46,463 nucleotides of DNA from Nitrospiraceae bacterium (GCA_003599025.1 QZIL01000094.1:1-46463); one strand, 5' to 3'. Numbered from the stretch's first letter, positions 1 to 9,171 are shown. The notes: generated by a model not told the origin, from the letters alone. Program-made: numbers and translations.

Positions 1-1043
1 AAAATGCTGGTCAATTTAAACAGGGGAAGACCGGTATGATGCGCCAGTTGTGCAATACCCGTTACACAGGTACCCACCGGGAAGGTAAATGCCCAGTAGG
101 TCAGGGCGAATCTCATATGTCTGCGACGGGCCCGAAGGGTCAGGAGCGTTGCGTAACAGGTCCAGAGGAGCACAAACCCGAAAACCGGTACGCTGTAGAG
201 CACTGCAAACAATTCAAATCCAAGGGCAATTTGTGAAGGGACCGCGTCCTTTGCAACGGTACCAAGTATACCTGCAGCAGTCATCGACTGCCCCAGGGGG
301 CCCAAAACAATCCAGAGAGTCGGCACCCGGGAGGTACCGGATGTACCATGATGTGCTAAACGGCTCCAGATCATCGATATAATAATAAGTGCAGCCATAA
401 GACTTAAGCCGAACATGGAAAAACAAAGATAAAGCATAGTTTCCCTCAGCACCCCCGCCGGGGTGTAGGGAACAAGCATGGCACCGATTGCCGCCGACAC
501 CATAGGCGGAACAACTGGCATAAGCCATCCACCAAAGGCAGAGTCCTTGCGCACCTTAAATTTGGTAAACAGACGATAGGGAATAATAATAGCAGTACCA
601 AGACCGGTCACAGTGCCTGCGAACCAGAGGGCCCAGGAAATGGTATGGGCAAGCTCCCTGCCTATCAAATTATCCCCCAGCAAAAGGGCCCCCCCTGCAA
701 CGGTAAGCATGGCCATCGGGGGCGCCCCGTAAAATTGTGCCATCATGGGATCACTGAAATGTTTTTTCCAGACACTCTGTCTTTGCAGCAGGAGAATGCA
801 TGTAGCAAGAACAAGACCGATAAGCATAAAAAAGGCGAGGCACCAGACCATAACGGCAAAACCGTGAAGTTTGTCTGAAAATAAAGGTAAGGAGGCGGCG
901 GCATTGGCAATGATTCCTGTGCCCATTACCGAGGCAAACCAGTTGGGACCTAATTCAAAGTCATTGACTGCTCCCGTTACCGAGTAAAAAAAACGTTTCC
1001 ACCAGAAACCTTTGACGCTGGTATTTTTCAGATCGTTGTCCAT
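1..1043 (-). CDS. TDT-family (TehA/C4-dicarboxylate/sulfite-type) transporter, partial
   Basis: An open frame of about 347 codons begins with the ATG at 1041-1043 and runs off the left edge, so the C-terminus is missing. The protein is strongly hydrophobic with repeated membrane segments. The N-terminal stretch FELGPNWFASVMGTGI is the hallmark of the tellurite-resistance/dicarboxylate transporter (TDT) family, which includes TehA, Mae1 and Ssu1. Known members move malate, sulfite or other anions across the inner membrane; the substrate here cannot be told from sequence. A weak AGGAC sequence precedes the start. It lies 266 bp downstream of fdhA on the same strand, and the gap shows no clear promoter or terminator. 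Family assignment is fairly sure; substrate is unknown. Confidence 0.8.
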   Translation of the reverse strand, partial: MDNDLKNTSVKGFWWKRFFYSVTGAVNDFELGPNWFASVMGTGIIANAAASLPLFSDKLHGFAVMVWCLAFFMLIGLVLATCILLLQRQSVWKKHFSDPMMAQFYGAPPMAMLTVAGGALLLGDNLIGRELAHTISWALWFAGTVTGLGTAIIIPYRLFTKFKVRKDSAFGGWLMPVVPPMVSAAIGAMLVPYTPAGVLRETMLYLCFSMFGLSLMAALIIISMIWSRLAHHGTSGTSRVPTLWIVLGPLGQSMTAAGILGTVAKDAVPSQIALGFELFAVLYSVPVFGFVLLWTCYATLLTLRARRRHMRFALTYWAFTFPVGTCVTGIAQLAHHTGLPLFKLTSI

Positions 1044-1309
1044 ATCTTTCGTCCTGTCTGTGAGTAATAAATGTATGTTCGGCTTATCTGTACCTCGTGA
1101 GGCAAAATGCATAACTGATTAACCAGCGACACACACTATTATCGCCGGTTATTGTTTCATTGGTGCAATCCAGACAGATGATGGAGCTAAACGGACTGTC
1201 TTTGTCCCGGATAAGATGGTAATTTTGCCGGATTAATTATGCCTGCCAATCGTCTTCAGCGCAGCTTGAATATTTACGTCCTGCCCAGTGCCTCTAACCG
1301 TTGTACTTC

Positions 1310-4000
1310 CTATTTCTCTATCTTCACCGCACAGAACTTGTACTCCGGTGTGCCGGTGATAGGGTCACGGTGTTCTGATGTAAGGATGTTTGTAAGGGCC
1401 TTGTCATAATGAAAAGTCAGAAAGACAATTCCCTTCTGCGACCGTTCGGTCACCTTGGCCCTTACCTTGATCTTGCCTCTTCTGGAAGATACCTTTACCC
1501 AGTCTCCGCTATCAATACCAAGTCTATTGGCGTCTTCAGGACTGATTTCAATCAGCTCCTCATTGATGAGTTCCATGATTCCGGGCGACCTTCTTGACTG
1601 GGAGCCGTTGTTGTAATGCTCCCTTATCCTTCCCGTAGTCAGGGCAAAAGGGTACTTTTCGTCAGTCTTTTCAGCAGGCCCGGTATGATCCAGGGCCATG
1701 AACTTTGCAAGCCCTCCCGGTCTTGCAAACAGGTCTGTATAAAGCGTTGTTGTCCCGGGATGGTCTTTTGTGGGACAAGGCCACTGGATCCCCTGCTTTT
1801 CGATACGTTCATAACTTATACCGCCGTAGTTCGGTACAAGGCTTGCGATCTCATCCATTATCTCTGAAGGGTGGTTGTAATTCATCGGGTACCCCATCAG
1901 TGTCGACATTTTACATATGACCTGCCATTCAGCCATGCCGGCAAGGGGGTCTATGGCCTTTCTTATTCTCTGCACCCTGCGCTCTCCATTTGTAAAGGTG
2001 CCGTCTTTTTCAGCAAAGCTTGCGCCCGGTAATATTACATCCGCAAAACGGGTGGTCTCTGTATGAAAGATGTCCAGGGCAACGAGGAATTCCACGTTCT
2101 CAAGAGCGCTGTGCACATGGTTAAGGTCAGGGTCTGTCTGGGCAGTGTCCTGCCCCATTATGAACAGGCCTTTGAACTTTTTGTCTTTGCACCTGTCAAG
2201 CATTTCGAGCGATTTATAACCGACTTTGGGAGACAATGAAACACCCCATGACTTTTCAAATTTTTCACGCAGCTCAGGATTGGTGATTGACTGATATCCG
2301 GGCAGGACATGCGGCATCGGCCCGAGGTCGGAAGCGCCCTGGACATTGTTCTGCCCCCTAAGCGCCATTATCCCTGTTGAAGGCCTTCCTATATGGCCGC
2401 ATACAAGCGCAAGGTTGGCAACAGCCATGGCGTTTTCTGTGCCTGTGCTGTGCTCCACAACTCCGAGGCCGTATACGATCATCGCCTTTTCTGCATGTGA
2501 ATATAACCGGGCAGCTTCCACGATCTTTTCCTTTGAGACGCCGGTGATCTTTTCAACCCTGTCGAGGTCATATTCAGCGACCTTTTCCCTGACCTCTTCT
2601 ATGCCCTCGGTCCTGCTGGCGATAAATTCTTTATTCTCCCAGCCATTCTGGAGAATGACATTAACGATACCGTTAAGGAGTGCTATGTTCGTGCCGGGCT
2701 GGAGGTTGAGCCACACATCTGCGCGTTTTGCCATCCATATTTTTCTCGGGTCCCCGACTATGAGTTTTGCCCCGTTTCTCAGTGCCTTCTTGAGGTAAAG
2801 TGATACTATGGGATGGGCCTCGGTCGGGTTCGATCCAAACAGAAACAGCGTGTCGATGTCCGGCATCTGCGCCAGTGAATTGGTTGCAGCGCCTGCCCCT
2901 AAGCTGGTGGCCAGACCGGCCACAGTAGGAGCGTGTCAGACACGTGCGCAGTTGTCGACGTTGTTGCTGCCGATTGCGCACCTCACCCATTTCTGAAGTA
3001 GATAGTTTTCTTCATTGCTGCAGCGGGCGGATGAAAATGCCCCCACAGATTCTGCTCCATGATCAGCGATAAGCTGTTTGAATTTATTTGCAACGAGATT
3101 AAGCGCTTCGTCCCAGGTGGCTTCATGAAATTTACCGTCCTTCTTTATCAAAGGTGTTTTGATCCTGTCCTGGCTGTGGATAAAGTCATATCCGTACCTG
3201 CCCTTAATGCAGAGGTTGCCCTTGTTAACAATGGCATCATAATCAGATGTGACTTTGACAACCTTCTCGTCCCTTACATTCAGATATAGATTGCATCCGG
3301 TACCGCAATAGGCGCATGTTGTCTTCACCTTTTTCATTTCATAGCAGCGGCCTTTGCCCCTGCCCTTCCTGTCAGTTAGTGCGCCTGTAGGACAGGTGGA
3401 GACACACTGGCCGCAAAATTCACAGTTGTCGAGCGTGCGCGGCCTGCCGAATGCAGTGTCCGGCACTGAGTTGAATCCCCTGCCCGTGATATCGATTGTG
3501 CCTGCCATCACGACTTCATTACATATCCTTACGCACCTTCCGCAAAGAATACACTTGTTCGGCTCAAAGGTAATGAAAGGGTTGTCCTCACGTATTGGAA
3601 GGTCCCACTTCTCTCCGGCAAACCTCGTCCCGTCGACTTCATATTTGTATGCAAGGTCCTGGAGTGTGCATTCTCCGGTCTTTTCACACCTCATGCAGTC
3701 ATTCGGATGGTTGGAAAGCAGAAGGGATATCATGTTTTTTCTTATGCGGTGAATGGCCTCGTTTTCAGTTATAACGATCATATTATTCGCAACAGGTGTT
3801 GTGCATGCTGTAAGCGGCCTGTTTACACCTTTGACCTGCACTACGCAAAGACGGCAACCGCCGTAAGGCTCAAGGCGGTCATCGTGACACAGTGTCGGGA
3901 TTTTCACACCGACCTGTTTTGCAGCATCGAGGATAGTCTGTCCTGCACTGCAGTGAGTTACCAGACCGTTTATGGTTATTCTTATCTTCTTATCTGACAA
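1310..4000 (-). CDS. fdhA: Formate dehydrogenase catalytic subunit, selenocysteine-containing (UGA at 2936-2938)
   Basis: Mo/W-bisMGD formate dehydrogenase large subunit, about 896 residues, interconverting formate and CO2. The frame is interrupted by one TGA at codon 355, in the context CARV-U-HAPTVAGL, which matches the Sec site of E. coli FdhF (ARV-U-HGPSVAGL). I therefore read it as one selenoprotein gene. Domains in order: NuoG-like [2Fe-2S] (Cys38, 49, 52, 66); His98/Cys102/105/111 [4Fe-4S]; two ferredoxin clusters (Cys150/153/156/160 and Cys193/196/199/203); the catalytic-domain [4Fe-4S] (Cys229/232/236/264); then the molybdopterin domains. The start is TTG, supported by AGGAGG five bases upstream. 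It is the last gene of an operon with NuoE- and NuoF-like subunits, implying NAD (possibly also ferredoxin) as electron partner. The family is certain; physiological direction is not known. Confidence 0.95.
2896..2938 (-). promoter_or_regulatory. Bacterial SECIS element in fdhA
   Basis: Immediately 3' of the UGA the mRNA can fold into a hairpin: lower stem CUCCUA/UAGGGG, upper stem GUGGCC/GGCCAC, apical loop GGUCU. The loop starts 18 nt after the UGA, the same loop sequence and the same distance as in E. coli fdhF, where SelB binds GGUCU. This supports UGA decoding as selenocysteine and argues against a nonsense mutation. Confidence 0.9.
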
Positions 4001-4036
4001 ATCGTCCTCCTGGTAATGATGGGAAACCGTCCATAA

Positions 4037-4498
4037 TCATTCCCAAATATAATTGGCAAGGTTCATAAACTTGTGGTTCATGTCCCTCAGGATCTCACAG
4101 ATAACTATGGTCATCTCACGGACTATCTTATATGCTGTGCGGGGGCTTTCCTGAAGGAGCCTTTCCATGTCCGCCCTCTTGAGAATAAGCACTTTGGTGT
4201 CCTGCAGTGCCTCAACAGAGGCTGAATGAGAACGCCCGTCCAGAAGAGAAAGTTCTCCGTAAAAATTGTTCTCCTTCAGCACGGCGAACGTCTGCTTGGC
4301 CCCTTCCTTGGTCCTCTTAATGACCCTGACCTTACCGTAATCGATAATATGCATTCCCTGTTCCGGACTGCCCTCTTCCCAGATTATAGTGTCTTTTTTA
4401 TAAAACTCTTCTGAAAGAACAGAAGCTATAGTAGTCAGTTCCTCTTCTGAAAGGTCCTTAAACAGTGTTATTTCTTTAAGTCTCTGTCTGCTTACCAT
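4037..4498 (-). CDS. Cyclic-nucleotide-binding-domain protein without DNA-binding domain
   Basis: A 153-residue protein made almost entirely of one Crp/Fnr-type cNMP-binding beta-roll with its C-terminal helix. There is no helix-turn-helix, so it is not a Crp-type DNA-binding regulator. The phosphate-binding cassette reads YGELSLLDGRSHSASVEA. The Arg that contacts the cyclic phosphate in CRP-type cassettes (as in GELALLDG-x-P-R-S-A) is replaced by His here, so cAMP binding is doubtful. The start has a strong AAGGGGGG ribosome-binding site. It sits inside the formate dehydrogenase operon between the NuoF-like gene and fdhA, which suggests a role in sensing for, or interacting with, that enzyme (inference only). 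Confidence 0.85.
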   Translation of the reverse strand: MVSRQRLKEITLFKDLSEEELTTIASVLSEEFYKKDTIIWEEGSPEQGMHIIDYGKVRVIKRTKEGAKQTFAVLKENNFYGELSLLDGRSHSASVEALQDTKVLILKRADMERLLQESPRTAYKIVREMTIVICEILRDMNHKFMNLANYIWE

Positions 4499-4528
4499 AA
4501 TTAAAAGCCCCCCTTATTATTCCATATT

Positions 4529-6454
4529 TTATATTATAGATTTAAATGGACAGGCATCATAACATGCTCCGCATTTCACGCACTTTGACTTGTCTATAAA
4601 CGCCTTCTGCCTGGTCTGCCATACAACTGCCCCTGTGGGGCATACCCTCGCGCACTTGCCGCACATCTTGCAGGACGCTACATCTACAAGGTACTGGCGC
4701 AATGCCTTGCAGACACCTGCCGGACAGCGTCCCTCTTTAATATGTGCCTCGTATTCATCCCTGAAAAAGTTAATGGTCGAAATAAGAGGATTCGGCGCTG
4801 ACCTTCCGAGACCGCAGAGGGAAGCCAGTTTAATGTCCGTCCCGATTTCAAGAAGCAGGTCTATATCTCCTTCCCTGCCCTGTCCCTCTGTAATCCTTGT
4901 TAATATTTCATGTACCCTTTTTGTACCCACCCTGCACGGTATGCATTTGCCGCATGTTTCATTAACAGTAAATGCCATAAAAAATCTGGCCACATCAACC
5001 ATGCAGGTTGTATCATCCATAACAACCATGCTGCCCGATCCCATCATGGAGCCTATCCTTGTCAGGGACTCAAAATCCACAGGCATGTCAATGTGCGTGG
5101 CCGGAATACAGCCGCCTAATGGCCCCCCGGTCTGGACCGCCTTAAGCTTACGGTTCTTTTCAATACCGCCACCGATGTCATAAATGATCTCCTTCAGGGA
5201 GATACCGAGCGGCACTTCGATCAGACCTATGTTTTTGACTTTGCCTGACAGGGCAAAGACCTTGGTGCCCCGGCTGTTTTCATTCCCGTATGAAGCATAC
5301 CATTCAGAGCCTCTGCTTATAATTGCCGCTATGTTGGAAAGAGTTTCAACATTGTTCAGGACCGTCGGCTTGTTCCACAGGCCTTTATTGACCGAGTTGG
5401 GGGGCGTTGGCCTCGGCATTCCCCTCTTTCCCTCAATTGAACGCATCAGCGCCGTGCTCTCACCGCAAACAAAGGCGCCTGCCCCGTGCTTGATCTCTAT
5501 ATCGAAATCCACATTGCTGCCGAAAATGTTTTTCCCGAGAAAATTATTCGCCCTCGCCTGCTCAATCGCTTTCTTCAGCCGTTCTACTGCTACTGTATAT
5601 TCCGCCCTGGTAAATACATATCCTGTCTCTGCACTTATCGCAAGTGCCCCGATAATCAGTCCCTCAATTACGGAGTGGGGATTGCCCTCTATTATCGCCC
5701 TGTCCATAAAGGCACCCGGGCCCCCTTCATCAGCATTGCAGATTATATATTTGGGAGACCCCTTTGACATCTTGCAGAACTCCCATTTGAGGCCTGTCAG
5801 AAAGCCTCCTCCCCCTCTTCCGCGCAGCCCTGAGGCCTTTACTTCCTCTATAATCTCCGAGGGCTTCCATGTTAATGCCTTCTTCGCTGCCTTGTATCCA
5901 CCCACATTGATATAAGCATTTATGTCCTCAGGGTCTATCTGCCCGCAGTGTCTCAGAAGTATCTTCGTCTGCCCGAAGTGAAAATTATGATAGTCCTCCC
6001 CTGCGAGCCATTCCTCGACAGGCTCCCCGCCCATGATGTGCTCCTGTACAACCCGCGGCACCCTGTCTGCTTTCATATACTGATAAGTCGACGGTTCCCC
6101 ATCAAGTATAACGTCCACTATTACGTCCCTTGCGCAGAAACCGCGGCAGCCGGTCTTGGTTACGCACTTCTTCTCTATTGCTGCACTTATCCCGCGGGCG
6201 CTTAGTTCCCGATAAAATGCATCAATAACCCCCTGACTGCCTGCAGCCAGCCCGCCTGTGCCGACACAGACCCTTATAGTGAGTGCCTTTTCAGGTGCCT
6301 TGTCGACTGATGTCTTTTTTGATTTGACCGCCTTTTCAGGAACACTCTTGCCGGCTTTGGCTGTCTGTGCCTTGACACCCTGTCCGGCCTTTTTCCCGGT
6401 AACCGGAGATGATTTAGCTCCCTGTCCTTTTTTTGTCTTCTTTTTATCAGCCAT
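4529..6454 (-). CDS. NuoF/HydB-like NAD(P)H- and FMN-binding subunit of formate dehydrogenase
   Basis: Diaphorase subunit of 641 residues that passes electrons between FdhA and NAD(H). Order: a Lys/Ala-rich low-complexity N-terminus (1-57); a thioredoxin-like [2Fe-2S] domain (Cys63, 97, 103, 107); the NuoF core with FMN/NADH motif GLRGRGGGGF (209-218) and NADEGGPGAFMDRA; the NuoF [4Fe-4S] motif CGKCIPCR; and a C-terminal 2[4Fe-4S] ferredoxin domain (CKMCGKCARVCP, CVKCGACYDACP). This layout is that of HydB/HndC-type subunits of electron-bifurcating hydrogenases and formate dehydrogenases. I chose the ATG at 6452-6454, preceded by AAAGG; a GTG 21 nt upstream is possible but lacks a good site. 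Bifurcation is possible from the architecture but unproven. Confidence 0.92.
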   Translation of the reverse strand: MADKKKTKKGQGAKSSPVTGKKAGQGVKAQTAKAGKSVPEKAVKSKKTSVDKAPEKALTIRVCVGTGGLAAGSQGVIDAFYRELSARGISAAIEKKCVTKTGCRGFCARDVIVDVILDGEPSTYQYMKADRVPRVVQEHIMGGEPVEEWLAGEDYHNFHFGQTKILLRHCGQIDPEDINAYINVGGYKAAKKALTWKPSEIIEEVKASGLRGRGGGGFLTGLKWEFCKMSKGSPKYIICNADEGGPGAFMDRAIIEGNPHSVIEGLIIGALAISAETGYVFTRAEYTVAVERLKKAIEQARANNFLGKNIFGSNVDFDIEIKHGAGAFVCGESTALMRSIEGKRGMPRPTPPNSVNKGLWNKPTVLNNVETLSNIAAIISRGSEWYASYGNENSRGTKVFALSGKVKNIGLIEVPLGISLKEIIYDIGGGIEKNRKLKAVQTGGPLGGCIPATHIDMPVDFESLTRIGSMMGSGSMVVMDDTTCMVDVARFFMAFTVNETCGKCIPCRVGTKRVHEILTRITEGQGREGDIDLLLEIGTDIKLASLCGLGRSAPNPLISTINFFRDEYEAHIKEGRCPAGVCKALRQYLVDVASCKMCGKCARVCPTGAVVWQTRQKAFIDKSKCVKCGACYDACPFKSII

Positions 6455-6483
6455 TATTGCTACCTTTATCAGCACCAGATTTA

Positions 6484-6963
6484 TTACTGAAGATCATCAC
6501 AATTACCGGACTGAAAGTCGCTGAGTACCTTCATCGCACTTTCCGGAGACATATTGCCATAGACTTTTTTATTTACGATGACTACCGGGGCTATACTGCA
6601 TGCGCCTACGCATCCCGAACTCTCCAGAGAAAAATTGCCGTCGGGCGTGGTGACCTCTCCATCAGCAATCGCAAGATCAGCCCTGATGCTGTTTAAAATA
6701 GGTTCCGCACCTTTTACATGGCAGGCAGTCCCTATACATGCGGTAATAATATATTTACCCCGGGGCTTGAGGTAAAACTGAGGGTAAAAGGTCGCTACAC
6801 CGTAAAAATTGCTGTCCGGAATATTGAGCCTTTCAGCAAACCACGAAACAACATCCTCAGGAATATAACCGAACTCATCCTGTACATCCTGAAGTATCGA
6901 TATGACACTCCCTTTATCATTGTAATACCTTTCAAGTATGCCCTGACACTTTCTGTCTATCAT
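6484..6963 (-). CDS. NuoE/HydC-like [2Fe-2S] thioredoxin-fold subunit
   Basis: About 159 residues, the 24-kDa-type subunit that partners the NuoF-like protein. The four cluster ligands are visible as CIGTAC (C-x4-C) and CVGAC (C-x3-C). The N-terminal helical region ends in FGYIPEDVV, and FYGVATFYPQF is typical of NuoE. The ATG at 6961-6963 has AAGGGA about seven bases upstream; an ATG seven codons earlier lacks this and is less likely. It is the first gene of the fdh operon, 69 nt downstream of a consensus-like promoter. The next gene begins within about 30 nt, so the subunits are surely co-transcribed. Confidence 0.92.
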   Translation of the reverse strand: MIDRKCQGILERYYNDKGSVISILQDVQDEFGYIPEDVVSWFAERLNIPDSNFYGVATFYPQFYLKPRGKYIITACIGTACHVKGAEPILNSIRADLAIADGEVTTPDGNFSLESSGCVGACSIAPVVIVNKKVYGNMSPESAMKVLSDFQSGNCDDLQ

Positions 6964-7031
6964 ATTGCTTTCCCTTGTCTGCATTATCAGCGAACAACGC
7001 CTGGAATAATGATAAAAGTATTAGAGTGATT

Positions 7032-7061
7032 ATTATACTCAGGCTTTTATTGCCATGTCAA
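7032..7061 (-). promoter_or_regulatory. Sigma-70-type promoter of the formate dehydrogenase operon
   Basis: On the minus strand TTGACA (7056-7061) and TATAAT (7032-7037) are separated by 18 bp. Both hexamers match the consensus perfectly. It lies about 70 bp before the NuoE-like start, giving a leader of roughly 60 nt. Confidence 0.75.
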
Positions 7062-7112
7062 AAAAGAATAGGACCATAAGTAAATCTAATTCGTCCAGTT
7101 TCATAATGTCTT

Positions 7113-8042
7113 CTAAAAGTGCTTCAGGAACTGACCGGTCTTTGCCGAACGGACCGTGTTTTCAAGGAGCATGGATATGGTCACAGTACCGACACCTCCT
7201 GGTACCGGTGTTATAAAAGATGCCTTTTTTTCAACTGCTTCAAAGTCCACATCACCCACAATTGATCCGTCTTTAAGGACATTAATGCCAATGTCCACAA
7301 CAACAGCCCCGTCCTTTACCATATCTGCAGTCACCAGCCCCCTGATCCCGGTGGCAGTGCAGATTATGTCCGCCTGCCTCGTGAAATAACCCAGGTCCGA
7401 AGTGGCCTTGTGACATACGGTCACTGTGGCTTCTTTTGCAAGTAGCATCAGTGACATCGGTTTTCCAACAGCAAGACTCTTTCCAATAACAACAGCATGC
7501 TTACCTTTCACATCAATTCCGTAATATTCAAGCAGCCTGATAACACCAAAAGGGGTGCATGGCAGAAACCCGGCAGATAATGACATGGGATTAATTGAAT
7601 AAAGTGCTTCATAGTCCCTTTCCTGCAGAATCTGAAAAGTGGATTCATCAGCGGCAAGACGCCCCACTGACAGGGAACCGAGACCATCTATGTCCTTTTC
7701 AGGGACGATCTCATTTACGACCCTGCGGGGATTTATCCTGTCCGGAAGAGGAAGAAGCACCAGCAGACCGTTGATCCTTTCGTCCCTGTTTATTGAATGG
7801 ATGAGATTAAGTATTTCATTAAGAGACGATGTCTCAGGCAGGTCAAACTGAAAGGCCCTGATCCCGGTCTTCTTGCAGGACGATAGCGTGGCTTTGAGAT
7901 ATTGCATGGAAGCAGGGTTTTCACCTGCATGCAGCAGACCAAGACCGACATCTATTCCTGACTCGTTCAGCAAACCTACTTCCTTCTCAACTTTCCCTCT
8001 GATGTCCATTGACAGTTTATTACCATCCATTATCTGTGCCAT
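7113..8042 (-). CDS. folD: FolD-like methylene-THF dehydrogenase/methenyl-THF cyclohydrolase
   Basis: A 309-residue FolD homologue; the family interconverts methylene-, methenyl- and formyl-tetrahydrofolate in the cytosol. Supporting motifs: EKDIDGLG, PCTPFGVIRLLEYYGI, VVIGKSLAVGKP (nucleotide-binding loop) and PVPGGVGTVT near the C-terminus. Oddities: in the first signature (SMQYLKATLSSCKKTGI) the position normally held by the catalytic Lys of Y-x3-K is Thr, with a Lys two residues earlier; the usual DGFHP and PGGVGPMT motifs are also changed. It may be a dehydrogenase with weak cyclohydrolase activity, or a divergent paralogue. A good AGGAG site precedes the ATG. It lies directly upstream of the fdh operon on the same strand, consistent with formate/folate one-carbon metabolism. 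Confidence 0.88.
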   Translation of the reverse strand: MAQIMDGNKLSMDIRGKVEKEVGLLNESGIDVGLGLLHAGENPASMQYLKATLSSCKKTGIRAFQFDLPETSSLNEILNLIHSINRDERINGLLVLLPLPDRINPRRVVNEIVPEKDIDGLGSLSVGRLAADESTFQILQERDYEALYSINPMSLSAGFLPCTPFGVIRLLEYYGIDVKGKHAVVIGKSLAVGKPMSLMLLAKEATVTVCHKATSDLGYFTRQADIICTATGIRGLVTADMVKDGAVVVDIGINVLKDGSIVGDVDFEAVEKKASFITPVPGGVGTVTISMLLENTVRSAKTGQFLKHF

Positions 8043-8154
8043 GACCTGCTCCTTTCCTGTAATGTATAATATTTTATCATCTTTACCGGGCCGGCGTTCT
8101 CATTACATTTATTAGCGGACGGACTCCGGACAAATAAGATAACAGGGAGGTCAT

Positions 8155-8589
8155 ATGAAATACCAGACAGGCAGACAGGGAAGAATATTCGCTGCAAGGT
8201 TCGATGACGGTGATGACGTACTCGGGAATCTTGCAGACATGGCAAAGAAAGAAAACATACGGGCAGGTGTTTTTTATCTTGTAGGAGGGATGCGTGAAGG
8301 AAGGATCGTGGTCGGACCGGAAACAGAAGATATGCCTCCCAGGCCCGTGTGGAAGGAACTGGGAGAAAGCCATGAAGTACTCGGCATAGGTACAATATTC
8401 TGGCACCAGGATGAGCCGAAGATACATTTTCACGGGGCCTTCGGTAAAAAGGACATGGTGAAGATAGGCTGTCTACGGGAAAAATCAGAGACCTTTCTGG
8501 TTCTTGAGGCCATTATCCTCGAAATGGAAGGAATCGAGGCAACCAGAGAACTTGACCCTGTATCCGGGATGGTGTTACTGATACTATAA
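8155..8589 (+). CDS. PPC/DUF296-domain protein
   Basis: A 144-residue single-domain protein of the plant-and-prokaryote-conserved (PPC, DUF296) family. The conserved core is visible: a glycine-rich strand VFYLVGGMREG, and EPKIHFHGAFG, the HxH motif that in some members holds a metal or shapes a trimer. Prokaryotic members are often annotated as DNA-binding, but their true role is poorly known, so I give none. GGGAGG lies five bases before the ATG. It is convergent with the next gene with no bases between the two stop codons. Confidence 0.85.
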   Translation: MKYQTGRQGRIFAARFDDGDDVLGNLADMAKKENIRAGVFYLVGGMREGRIVVGPETEDMPPRPVWKELGESHEVLGIGTIFWHQDEPKIHFHGAFGKKDMVKIGCLREKSETFLVLEAIILEMEGIEATRELDPVSGMVLLIL

Positions 8590-9093
8590 TTAACCTTTCA
8601 CCTTTATCCCCAGCTTTTTAATCTTGCTCCGCAGAGTATTTCTGTTAATGCCAAGAAGGCTTGCCGCCCTGATCTGGTTTCCCCTTGTCTCATTCAGTAC
8701 CATCATGATAAGTGATTTTTCGACCTCCGGGATGACCATGTCATACAGATTAAATACTTCAAAGCGTTTGATGTTCTTCATGAAACCCTTGAGTTTTGAT
8801 TCAACGAACTTGCCGATTGACCTTGCCTGCCTGTGCTTAAGGTCAAAATCCTCAACTTCCAGTACCGGCCCTTCGGATAAAATGCAGGCCTTTTTTACTG
8901 CGGTCTCAAGTTCCTTTTCATCTCCGGGCCAGTCATAATTCGCAAGATACTCTTCCGTCTCCCTTGAGAGTGCCTTGATTTCAGTCCCTATCTGCTCTGA
9001 GGCCAGTTTAATATGCTGCGCTGCAAGCGCAAGTATGTCCTCTTTGCGTTCTCTGAGAGGAGGGGTCCCCTTTTCCTTGCTTTTGTCAGTCAT
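8590..9093 (-). CDS. Stand-alone C-terminal part of an NtrC-type regulator (AAA+ lid plus Fis-type HTH)
   Basis: 167 residues. It begins at the PPLRERKEDI motif that normally lies late in the sigma-54-activator AAA+ domain, continues with the helical lid (YDWPGDEKELETAV), and ends with a Fis-type helix-turn-helix (NQIRAASLLGINRNTLRSKIKKLGI). Walker A, GAFTGA, Walker B and the arginine finger are all absent, and the 78 bp upstream cannot hold them. The frame is intact and a GAGG ribosome-binding site precedes the ATG, so it looks like an expressed small DNA-binding protein rather than debris. It cannot drive sigma-54 open-complex formation by itself. A Fis-like role is possible (inference). 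It follows panC on the same strand. Confidence 0.85.
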   Translation of the reverse strand: MTDKSKEKGTPPLRERKEDILALAAQHIKLASEQIGTEIKALSRETEEYLANYDWPGDEKELETAVKKACILSEGPVLEVEDFDLKHRQARSIGKFVESKLKGFMKNIKRFEVFNLYDMVIPEVEKSLIMMVLNETRGNQIRAASLLGINRNTLRSKIKKLGIKVKG

Positions 9094-9116
9094 GTTCCAG
9101 CCTCTTTACAATATAG

Positions 9117-9165
9117 TGCTGCACCGGGATGCCGGAGCCGGTCATGCGGGACCGGTCATGCAGCA
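9117..9165. repeat. Inverted repeat with inner direct repeats between panC and the Fis-like gene
   Basis: TGCTGCA (9117-9123) pairs with TGCAGCA (9159-9165). The loop contains CCGGTCATGC twice (9138-9147 and 9152-9161, the second overlapping the right arm). No T-tract follows on the minus strand, so it is not a classic terminator. Confidence 0.4.
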
Positions 9166-9171
9166 TTACGA

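Noticed and set aside
36-528. Small frames at the left edge
   Set aside because: They overlap the partial TDT transporter gene, whose membrane-protein frame is clearly the coding one.
1310-4000. fdhA as a pseudogene or two separate genes split at the TGA
   Set aside because: The TGA sits at the known selenocysteine position and is followed by a SECIS hairpin with fdhF-like geometry.
5184-5915. Long plus-strand frames opposite the NuoF-like gene
   Set aside because: They are antisense shadows of a well-conserved gene and have no ribosome-binding site or recognisable motif.
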